Source: Candidatus Zixiibacteriota bacterium (GTDB taxonomy: Bacteria > SM23-81). From it: a stretch of 6,478 bases of DNA. The notes beneath the pieces are model-generated. The model did no database searches, had not been told where the DNA came from, and saw only the letters and a program-made list of their open reading frames with translations. The position numbers and the translations under genes are program-made. Positions 1 through 5,315 of the stretch are shown here, piece after piece; positions within the stretch are counted from its first letter, which is position 1; every line of letters begins with the position of its first letter. The DNA lies in contig DAOVRJ010000147.1 of assembly GCA_030628225.1 (NCBI GenBank), forward strand, positions 1 to 6,478, read 5' to 3'.

Positions 1-241
1 CCTGAATAGCCGCCTCGGCCTCCTGGGGCGTGGCCTTTTGAAAGATTCCCACCACCTGATCCTTCTCCGATGGGTTGTAAGAGGAAAATTTCTGAGCCGT
101 TTTCACCCTTTGGGATCCGATGATGATGTCGTACTCCTGGCCCAACTGGGCACTCACTTCCTCCAGGGCATCCCTCATCCTGCGTTGATTTTCCTGTTTG
201 CCGAAATCGATGTACGCCTCATTTTTGAATACGGAAACCAT
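1..241 (-). CDS. pruA: L-glutamate gamma-semialdehyde (1-pyrroline-5-carboxylate) dehydrogenase, N-terminal part, cut by window edge
   Basis: Only the first 80 codons are present; the gene continues past base 1. The family oxidises glutamate gamma-semialdehyde to glutamate with NAD+, the second step of proline breakdown, in the cytoplasm. The visible protein opens MVSVFKNEAYIDFGKQEN, then has an IIIGSQRVKTAQ stretch (about residues 39-50), a SYNPSEKDQVVG stretch (about 54-65) and an alanine/glutamate-rich helix. This order, an FxNExYxDF start followed by 'IGG.RV.T' and 'NP....VVG', is typical of the N-terminal segment of RocA/PruA-type aldehyde dehydrogenases. The catalytic Cys and Glu lie outside the window. 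Start: ATG at 241-239 has GGAGG 6-7 bases upstream; an in-frame ATG four codons earlier (253-251) lacks such a site. A good promoter lies upstream at 323-351. A related aldehyde dehydrogenase is possible but less likely. Confidence 0.82.
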   Translation of the reverse strand, partial: MVSVFKNEAYIDFGKQENQRRMRDALEEVSAQLGQEYDIIIGSQRVKTAQKFSSYNPSEKDQVVGIFQKATPQEAEAAIQ

Positions 242-322
242 CGTCGCCTCCATAATTCTACAATGACAAAATTGGGAATAAGAGCTCGTAAATAGATTGT
301 GAATATTTCCACAGCTTTACTG

Positions 323-351
323 AATATAGCGCACCCCACTCAACATATCAA
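323..351 (-). promoter_or_regulatory. sigma-70-type promoter for the pyrroline-carboxylate dehydrogenase gene
   Basis: Read on the minus strand, TTGATA (351-346) and TATATT (328-323) are separated by exactly 17 bases, and each matches the -35/-10 consensus at 5 of 6 positions. Transcription would start near 315, leaving a leader of about 75 bases before the ATG at 241. The site lies in the roughly 220-bp gap between the transketolase stop and the next gene, the expected place for an independent promoter. Confidence 0.6.
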
Positions 352-436
352 CCCGATTATCGATCCCGCGCCGATTTTCTAACGTCCTATTTATTATGAT
401 GTTATGTGCTCCTTACCCTTTAAGAAAAACGAAAAC

Positions 437-462
437 AGCCCCCATGCCGGAAAAAACGGGCT
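437..462 (-). terminator. possible weak terminator after transketolase
   Basis: On the minus strand AGCCC (462-458) can pair with GGGCT (441-437) across a 16-base loop, followed by a T-rich run (GTTTTCGTTTTT). The stem is only 5 bp, the loop is long, and the stem overlaps the transketolase stop codon, so this is a weak call. It fits the need to end transcription before the separate promoter at 323-351. Confidence 0.25.
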
Positions 463-2489
463 TAGCCGGAAGATCTCTCTTTTCTGAAATCCGTCAGCTC
501 CTTAGCCATCTGGGCGATGTGCTCGGCACTCACCTCGAATTCCTTGACCAGCTCCCAGGGCTTCCCGGACTCTCCGAAGCGGTCCTTGACCCCGATCATG
601 CCCATGAGAAACGGCTTTCCGTATATCTCTCTAGATTGGGAGATGGCAGCGCTAATCCAGTTTCCGAAACCTCCGATCTGGTGCTCCTCGGCGCTGATCA
701 CCAGTCCGGTTTCCAAGGCTGCCTGGACTATAGTCTGTTTGTCCAGAGGCTTCACGGTGTGCATGTCGATGACCCGGGTCTCCAGACCAAAGTCCTCCTT
801 GAGAATATAGGCAGCCCGCATGGCCTCAGGAACCGAGGGGCCACAGGCGACGATGGTCAAATCCTCCCCCTCAGAACGATAATTGGAGCCGAGAAACCAC
901 TCGAAGGCATCTATGAAATTGTCTTTTTCGCCCCGATAGCGGACGATGTTGGCCTGGCCCCATGTGTAGGGGGTCTGCGGAGTGGTCACCACCGGGGTGG
1001 CCTCCCGGGCGAAGCGCACGTACTTGGGACCCGGCACGTGAAACAGCAGGTGCTCGCAGGCCCTTCTGGTTTCCACAGAGTCGCAGGGCACCTCCACCAT
1101 CATGTTGGGTAGACCGCACATCTGGAACAGCTCTTCCAGGGCTTGATGAGTGGCCCCATCTGGCCCCACGGAGACGCCGCCGTGGGCACCGGCGACGAAC
1201 ACGTTAAAATTGCCGTAGCAGACAGTGGTGCGCAGTTGATCCAGATTTCGGCTGGAGGCGAAAACGCCGTACGTGCCGAAAACGGGCAACTTACCCTCCT
1301 TGGCCAGACCCGCAGCCACGGCGGTGGCGCTCTGCTCGGCGATGCCCATGTTCAAAAAACGCGGTTTTCGCTCGGGGTTCTTCTCGTAGAAGTTGCTGAT
1401 GGTTATAGAGCCGGAGATGTCCGCCCCCAGACAGACAATGCGCTGGTCATCTCCCTTTTCCTGCAGAGTTCGCCCGAAACCCTTGCGGGTGGGGTCCATC
1501 TCCGCCTTCATGCGGGGACCTTGGTTCCAGAAATAATCCCGGCTGAACTTGGGCATCTTGGCATCGAGTTTTTTGTCTGCCTCTTTCTGGCAAGTCTCGG
1601 CCCGATCGATCAGCTCTTCCAGATCCAGCTTGCCCGTCAAACCAAGTTGTTCTAAGGCGTCATCCAGCTGCTGGCGGTCAGGAGCTTTACCGTGCCAGCC
1701 GGCCACATCCTCCATATAATTGATGCCTTTGCCCTTCGTCGTGTGAGCCACGATGACCGTGGGCTTGCCCTGATGGGCCTTGGCCTCCTCAAAGGCATCC
1801 AGGATCTCCTTCATGTCGTGCCCATCGATCTCAATGACATTCCACTTGAAGCTTTTGTACTTGTCCACGATGGGCTCGATGTCCATCACATCCTCCACCC
1901 AGCCATCGATCTGCAGCCGGTTTTTATCCAGGATGTTAATTAAATTATCCAGCTGGAAGTGGCCGGCCTCCATGATGGCCTCCCAGATCTGCCCCTCCTG
2001 GTGCTCGCCATCCCCGGTGAGAGCATAGACGGTGTAGTCCTTCCTGTCCAGCTTACCCGCCAGAGCGATCCCCACGGCGATGCTCAGCCCCTGTCCCAAG
2101 GAGCCGGTGGAAGCCTCCACTCCCGGCAACCTTAACCAATGGGGATGCCCCTGAAAGGGGCTGTATAGCTTGCGCAGCTTGACCACTTCCCGCACATCAT
2201 AGTATCCGGCCATACCCAACCCCAGATACAGGGCGGGCGCCTTGTGCCCCGCTGACCAGATTATCCGGTCCCGGCCATCCCAGGCAGGCTCTTGAGGATC
2301 GTGATTGGCCACATGCAGGTAAAGAGCCGTGGTGATGTCCATGATGGACAGAGTACCTCCCGAATGGCCGGATCCGGCGGCGTACAGGGAGACCAAGTTG
2401 TATCCCCGCATCATGTTGGCTGCTTTTTCCAATCCCTCAATGGTATAAGTCTGGCGAACTTTTCCCGTTTTTGAATCAACCAGTGCCAT
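462..2489 (-). CDS. tkt: transketolase, full length (675 aa)
   Basis: Thiamine-diphosphate enzyme that moves two-carbon ketol units between sugar phosphates in the non-oxidative pentose phosphate pathway; cytoplasmic. The N-terminal TPP/pyrimidine-binding part has the expected histidines: H42 in GSGHSGG, H82 in SAGHKAP, H115 in QGHPH and H266 in GWHG. The cofactor-metal motif starts at GDGE (159-162) and closes at N190. The central domain carries GIAEQ (382-386) with the catalytic Glu385, then H436 and H448 (ATHQ). The C-terminal domain spans about 540-675 and includes EEHQIGGFG (601-609). The length is usual for a single-chain enzyme. H42 is followed by Ser where E. coli-type enzymes have Pro, and sequence style is closer to the split two-subunit transketolases, here joined in one chain. 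The ATG has GGAGGA five bases upstream, and a promoter sits at 2552-2580. A DXS or a C-terminal-only homologue is ruled out by length and motif set. Confidence 0.95.
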   Translation of the reverse strand: MALVDSKTGKVRQTYTIEGLEKAANMMRGYNLVSLYAAGSGHSGGTLSIMDITTALYLHVANHDPQEPAWDGRDRIIWSAGHKAPALYLGLGMAGYYDVREVVKLRKLYSPFQGHPHWLRLPGVEASTGSLGQGLSIAVGIALAGKLDRKDYTVYALTGDGEHQEGQIWEAIMEAGHFQLDNLINILDKNRLQIDGWVEDVMDIEPIVDKYKSFKWNVIEIDGHDMKEILDAFEEAKAHQGKPTVIVAHTTKGKGINYMEDVAGWHGKAPDRQQLDDALEQLGLTGKLDLEELIDRAETCQKEADKKLDAKMPKFSRDYFWNQGPRMKAEMDPTRKGFGRTLQEKGDDQRIVCLGADISGSITISNFYEKNPERKPRFLNMGIAEQSATAVAAGLAKEGKLPVFGTYGVFASSRNLDQLRTTVCYGNFNVFVAGAHGGVSVGPDGATHQALEELFQMCGLPNMMVEVPCDSVETRRACEHLLFHVPGPKYVRFAREATPVVTTPQTPYTWGQANIVRYRGEKDNFIDAFEWFLGSNYRSEGEDLTIVACGPSVPEAMRAAYILKEDFGLETRVIDMHTVKPLDKQTIVQAALETGLVISAEEHQIGGFGNWISAAISQSREIYGKPFLMGMIGVKDRFGESGKPWELVKEFEVSAEHIAQMAKELTDFRKERSSG

Positions 2490-2551
2490 ATCTCCTCCCT
2501 ATTTCATGAACCAGCGAACATCGAATATTTAGGCTAATACACAAGAAATTT

Positions 2552-2580
2552 AGCATAACAAGATTTAAAGCTCAAGTCAA
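2552..2580 (-). promoter_or_regulatory. sigma-70-type promoter with extended -10 for transketolase
   Basis: On the minus strand TTGACT (2580-2575; 5/6 match) is followed after 17 bases by TATGCT (2557-2552; 4/6). A TG one base before the -10 hexamer makes it an extended -10 element, which compensates for the weak hexamer. The start point would be near 2545, giving a leader of about 55 bases with a GGAGGA ribosome site before the transketolase ATG. Confidence 0.55.
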
Positions 2581-2587
2581 GGGGTAT

Positions 2588-2612
2588 TTAAAAAGTTGAC
2601 TGAACTTTTTAA
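2588..2612 (-). terminator. perfect 10-bp inverted repeat after the membrane-protein gene, candidate terminator
   Basis: TTAAAAAGTT (2588-2597) and AACTTTTTAA (2603-2612) are exact inverted repeats around a 5-base loop, starting three bases beyond the membrane-protein stop codon. The stem ends in a T run, so it could act as a short, AT-rich, possibly bidirectional intrinsic terminator that isolates the satD/membrane locus from transketolase. Stem stability is low because only one pair of the arm is G:C. A protein-binding operator near the transketolase -35 box (2575-2580) is the alternative. Confidence 0.4.
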
Positions 2613-2615
2613 CCA

Positions 2616-3023
2616 TCACCCAAAAAGATCGTTTCCTCCTAACAAACACCTGGTCAATATACCAAGAAGCATAGCGCACAGTATGCTCGCCAGTGTGCCG
2701 ATCAAATAGTACTCGGCGAATTTGCGACTCTTTAGCTCCTCAAAACGAGCGATGGACTTGGCGGTAAATATCAATGCAATAGACGAATACTCCCCTATCA
2801 AAACAAGCGTTAAGACGAAAATCCTTTCCAGGACCCCGATGATAGCTCCAGCTCTCTTCAATCCTCCGTCCGGCAGTCGATACTGCCTTAAAATCAAGGT
2901 CACCACAAAATGTACCCCTCCTGTCGCTAACAGGTAGGAAACAAAATAGATTGCTATTTTAAGTACATGGTTTGAATGAATCATCGCTATTTGCTCGTCA
3001 AGTGCTTTGGCTTTACTCTTCAT
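2616..3023 (-). CDS. small integral membrane protein resembling the C-terminal half of DUF3307 proteins (satD partner)
   Basis: A 135-aa protein with a short charged N-terminus and about three hydrophobic segments (residues 20-45, 58-88 and 103-127), so predicted to sit in the inner membrane. The stretch from about residue 61 to 125 (IIGVLERIF, LIGEYSSIAL, AKSIARFEEL, RKFAEYYLIGTL) strongly recalls the C-terminal membrane region of DUF3307 proteins, which are often encoded next to satD. The usual N-terminal DUF3307 membrane domain is missing, and there is no room for it in the 152 bp before satD. Function is unknown. The first ATG (3023-3021) has no clear Shine-Dalgarno site and lies inside the palindrome array, so residues 3-9 are encoded by a repeat unit. 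A later start at Met14 (2984-2982) is possible. An in-frame TGA at 3029-3027 rules out extension. It could be a degraded remnant rather than a working gene. Confidence 0.65.
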   Translation of the reverse strand: MKSKAKALDEQIAMIHSNHVLKIAIYFVSYLLATGGVHFVVTLILRQYRLPDGGLKRAGAIIGVLERIFVLTLVLIGEYSSIALIFTAKSIARFEELKSRKFAEYYLIGTLASILCAMLLGILTRCLLGGNDLFG

Positions 3024-3159
3024 TTGTCAAGTTTTATTACTTGACCTTCGTTTGTCAGATGTTTTTACCTGACTTTTGTCTGTCAAGCGTTTTTGCTTGA
3101 CCTTACTTCTGTCAAGTGTTTTAGCTTTACTTCCTGTTTGTCAAGCGTTTTTACTTGAC
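2997..3159. repeat. six-unit tandem array of 20-bp palindromes, 28-29 bp period
   Basis: Units start at 2997, 3026, 3054, 3082, 3111 and 3140. Each is 20 bp, near the consensus GTCAAGYGTTTTTRCTTGAC, with 8-9 bp T-rich spacers. Each unit is an inverted repeat (GTCAAG ... CTTGAC) able to form a 5-7 bp hairpin with a 6-base loop. Unit 3054-3073 has paired changes in both arms (GTCAG with CTGAC) that keep the pairing. Units at 2997 and 3111 share a weakened right arm, CTTTAC. The array fills the gap between satD and the membrane-protein gene and extends 27 bp into the latter. It would be transcribed as a string of small hairpins. Possible roles are protein-binding iterons, a processing or stability element between two genes, or a minisatellite; none is proven. 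Confidence 0.9.
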
Positions 3160-3175
3160 GATGCCTGTGCCTGAA

Positions 3176-3844
3176 CTATTTCTTCAAGTAGCTCTTAAGT
3201 AATTTGTTAACAAGATTATTCCCTGCCATGACGAGTTCCCAATGTGCGCCGATCAAAAACTGATATGCCGCCTGTCTTGTATAACCAAAATGCTTTCCCA
3301 GCTGCTCATAAGTAAAATTCGGATGCAGTCGATAATAACTCACTAATGCTCGCTGTCTTTCTGTCCATGAGTTTTCTAAAAGCTCAATGAAGCGGAGTAA
3401 TTCATTAATCATGTCATCCGTGGGATTGGGTGTACTTGAAGATTTGATGATGATGTTTCTCTTTTTCTTTTTACATACCTCTAATACATCTCTCGCTCTG
3501 TAAAAGGCGCTCCCCCTCATCCCCACTTCTTCATCTAAAAGTTTTTCAATAGCGCCGACACCGAGACCGCAATAGATATCCACCGGCAGTTTGCTTCTCA
3601 TGAAATTCAACAGCTCGATCGCTCTTTCGGGCGTCTTGATCGCCCCCTGAAATTCGTCTCCCACTGTCGGTGTAAAGCGAACGATGATCACATCGGAAAA
3701 TCTCTCGTTTGTCTCCTCAAGCACTCTTTTAAGTTCCCCGAAAAGATGTTCCCAATCGTCCAGTTCTCTTGAGCCTTTTATATCTCCGATAATCGCGCAA
3801 TTGCACGACTCCCCCTTCTCTCCACCATGCCGTATGTCTTCCAT
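3176..3844 (-). CDS. SatD-family protein: palm-like N-terminal domain plus C-terminal helix-turn-helix (222 aa)
   Basis: The first part contains AIIGDIKGSR (17-26), TVGDEFQGAI (60-69), GLGVGAI (93-99) and RGSAFYRARDVL (110-121). This order matches the SatD family, named from a Streptococcus acid-tolerance locus. The C-terminal part (about 158-205) has WTERQRALVSYY, then FTYEQLGKHFGYTRQAAYQFL (177-197), a sigma-region-4-like helix-turn-helix, which suggests DNA binding. My inference is that the N-terminal domain is related to the GGDEF/nucleotidyl-cyclase palm fold, with D21 and D63/E64 as candidate metal ligands; activity is unproven. No signal peptide or membrane segment, so cytoplasmic. The start is placed at ATG 3844-3842 because AAGGGGA lies six bases upstream; a TTG twelve codons earlier (3880) has only a weak site. 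The gene precedes the membrane gene by 152 bp of palindromes and follows phosphofructokinase by 113 bp. It is AT-richer than its neighbours. Confidence 0.82.
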   Translation of the reverse strand: MEDIRHGGEKGESCNCAIIGDIKGSRELDDWEHLFGELKRVLEETNERFSDVIIVRFTPTVGDEFQGAIKTPERAIELLNFMRSKLPVDIYCGLGVGAIEKLLDEEVGMRGSAFYRARDVLEVCKKKKRNIIIKSSSTPNPTDDMINELLRFIELLENSWTERQRALVSYYRLHPNFTYEQLGKHFGYTRQAAYQFLIGAHWELVMAGNNLVNKLLKSYLKK

Positions 3845-3850
3845 CGTTTT

Positions 3851-3857
3851 TCCCCTT
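3851..3857 (-). promoter_or_regulatory. ribosome binding site deciding the satD start
   Basis: On the minus strand AAGGGGA lies six bases before the ATG at 3844. It supports this start over the in-frame TTG at 3880, whose upstream sequence offers only GGGA. Confidence 0.5.
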
Positions 3858-3894
3858 TTCACACTATTCTCTGTCTGCAATTCCCGGGGATTCG

Positions 3895-3908
3895 CTCATT
3901 TAAGTGAG
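3895..3908. promoter_or_regulatory. imperfect palindrome upstream of satD, possible operator
   Basis: CTCATTTAAGTGAG is a 14-bp palindrome with one mismatched pair, about 50 bp upstream of the satD ATG and next to a GCGCGC run. Its position in the only upstream region of satD makes it a candidate operator, perhaps for the SatD helix-turn-helix itself. No convincing -35/-10 pair was found around it, so the call rests on symmetry and location only. Confidence 0.2.
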
Positions 3909-3957
3909 TATCGCGCGCATGGCCCCAATTTAAATTCGCGGTTGAACTGCTTATACA

Positions 3958-5052
3958 TCATTCATCCCCAAAGCAAACGCCTATGGCCTTGTTGGCCAGG
4001 ATCAGGGGATGATCCGGGGGAACCAGTTTCTGCTTGGCCACGGCCTTATCCAATTCCACAGGGACGACCCGATCGTTTTTGAGGGCCACCATAAGCCCGA
4101 AACGCCCTTCGGCTACCAAATCCGCTGCCGCACAGCCGAAGCGCGTGGCCAGGATGCGATCTGAGGGAACGGGAGTCCCTCCCCGCTGCAGATGACCCAG
4201 GACGGTCACCCGGCATTCCTGGCCAGTTTCTTTCTCGATATCCACAGCCAGGTTCCGGCTAATGCCTCCCAATCGCCAGGGGTCAGTGCTCTCCTCGATC
4301 ACCCGATCCACCACCATCTCTCCCCCCCTTGGCTTGGCCCCCTCGGCCACCACCACGATGCTGAACCTCTTGCCCTTTCTGCTTCGCTCACAGACCTTCT
4401 GGCTTATCACCTCCAGGTCGTAGGGCATCTCCGGGATCAGGATCACATCTCCCCCGGAGGCCACCCCAGCAGCCAGGGCGATCCAGCCGGCATAGCGGCC
4501 CATGGTCTCCACCAGCATCACCCGGTGGTGAGACTGGGCTGTGCTGTGGATCTTGTCGATGGCCTCGGTGGCGTTAAAGACTGCCGTAGCGTAACCGAAG
4601 GTCACGTCCGTCTCGCACAGATCGTTGTCGATGGTCTTGGGCACGCCTACCACATTCATCCCTTTCTGGCAAAGACCCTGAGCGATGGACAGAGATCCAT
4701 CCCCACCGATGACCACCAGAGCGTCCAGTTTCTGCTTTCCGTAATTCTCCATTACCTGGTCAGACACATCCTGGAAGCTCAACCCCTGCGGTCCTTTTTG
4801 GGGATGTCGAAAAGGGTTCGCCCTGTTCGAGGTGCCTAAAATCGTTCCCCCCAGGGTGAGGATGCCGGAGACATCTTCAACATCCAGGCAGCGGTGCTTA
4901 TCGTGGATCAACCCCCAAAACCCATCCCGGTAGCCCGTCACCTCCATCCCGTACTTCATGATGGCCGTTTTGGCCACGGCTCGAATAACCGCGTTGATCC
5001 CAGGACAATCCCCACCGCCGGTGAGAATGGCGATGCGCTTGGGTTTGCTCAT
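3958..5052 (-). CDS. pfkA: 6-phosphofructokinase, Gly/Lys active-site type (364 aa)
   Basis: Phosphorylates fructose 6-phosphate to fructose 1,6-bisphosphate, the committed step of glycolysis; cytoplasmic. Motifs in order: GGGDCPGIN (12-20, phosphate loop), GGDGS (116-120), PKTIDND (138-144) with catalytic Asp142, ETMGRYAGW (182-190, substrate binding), AEG (236-238) and GHLQRGG (286-292). G119 corresponds to E. coli Gly104, the ATP-type residue, whereas PPi-dependent enzymes have Asp there. K139 replaces the E. coli Gly124 and is shared with PPi-type and actinobacterial 'group III' enzymes. The Gly+Lys combination is known in ATP-dependent actinobacterial enzymes, so ATP use is the best guess, with PPi or mixed use not excluded. 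At 364 aa it is longer than the roughly 320-aa E. coli enzyme, as group III members tend to be. The start ATG has AAGGAG about eight bases upstream. It stands alone between a repeat-rich 254-bp gap and satD. Confidence 0.94.
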   Translation of the reverse strand: MSKPKRIAILTGGGDCPGINAVIRAVAKTAIMKYGMEVTGYRDGFWGLIHDKHRCLDVEDVSGILTLGGTILGTSNRANPFRHPQKGPQGLSFQDVSDQVMENYGKQKLDALVVIGGDGSLSIAQGLCQKGMNVVGVPKTIDNDLCETDVTFGYATAVFNATEAIDKIHSTAQSHHRVMLVETMGRYAGWIALAAGVASGGDVILIPEMPYDLEVISQKVCERSRKGKRFSIVVVAEGAKPRGGEMVVDRVIEESTDPWRLGGISRNLAVDIEKETGQECRVTVLGHLQRGGTPVPSDRILATRFGCAAADLVAEGRFGLMVALKNDRVVPVELDKAVAKQKLVPPDHPLILANKAIGVCFGDE

Positions 5053-5114
5053 CCTGCTTCTCCTTCTGCGCTATTTTTTTATGAAAAGTTCGGAGAGTTC
5101 TGAGAGTTTTTTTG

Positions 5115-5150
5115 AACTCGGAGCTGGGAGCTCGGAGTGCGGAACTCGGA
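5115..5150. repeat. heptamer microsatellite, ARCTCGG x5
   Basis: Five 7-bp units in a row (AACTCGG, AGCTGGG, AGCTCGG, AGTGCGG, AACTCGG) with few mismatches. Just before it, AGTTCGG, AGAGTTC and GAGAGTT look like related or inverted fragments, and GAGTT (5104-5108) can pair with AACTC (5115-5119). It lies in the 5' region of the phosphofructokinase gene, about 65-100 bp before the start codon, and may be part of its leader. No function is evident. Confidence 0.75.
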
Positions 5151-5277
5151 ATAACAATGCAAAAGCCGAGACTCGAGAAAAGAAAGACTGATCCCGGATT
5201 CTGGGTGCTTGTTAAGAACTAAACCTCGGAAAATGCAGAGTCAAGCTGGCATACACTCAGAATCGAGCATTTCACTT

Positions 5278-5315
5278 ACCAGCATCCAGCATCCAGAATC
5301 CAGTATCTAGGATCC
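5278..5315. repeat. heptamer microsatellite, ATCCAGN, overlapping the DHH gene stop codon
   Basis: Units ATCCAGC (5284-5290), ATCCAGA, ATCCAGT, ATCTAGG (5305-5311) and a partial ATCC follow a leading ACCAGC. The fourth unit supplies the TAG stop (5307-5309) of the DHH gene, so the last residues and stop are made of repeat sequence. It shares the 7-bp period, but not the sequence, of the array at 5115-5150 in the same gap. The stretch between the two (5151-5277) shows no gene, clear promoter or terminator. Confidence 0.75.

Noticed and set aside
396-1112. Plus-strand 238-aa open frame opposite transketolase
   Set aside because: It lies entirely opposite conserved transketolase codons, has no recognisable domain, and is explained by GC-rich third positions.
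2997-3159. CRISPR array
   Set aside because: Units are 20 bp with 8-9 bp spacers that resemble one another; CRISPR spacers are about 30 bp and unique. No cas gene is nearby.
3020-3159. Promoters from the repeated TTGACA boxes in the palindrome arms
   Set aside because: Each arm contains a consensus-like -35 on the minus strand, but no TATAAT-like hexamer lies 16-18 bases downstream of any of them.
3845-3880. TTG start at 3880 giving a 234-aa SatD protein
   Set aside because: The extra 12 residues have no conserved sequence, the ribosome site is weak, and the ATG at 3844 has AAGGGGA at good spacing.
4192-4839. Plus-strand 215-aa open frame opposite phosphofructokinase
   Set aside because: His/Pro/Leu-rich shadow of the phosphofructokinase active-site region with no family resemblance.
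5053-5277. Promoter or small RNA in the phosphofructokinase leader region
   Set aside because: A TTGACT box near 5241 lacks a convincing -10 at the right distance, and no stable extended hairpin or riboswitch core was recognised.
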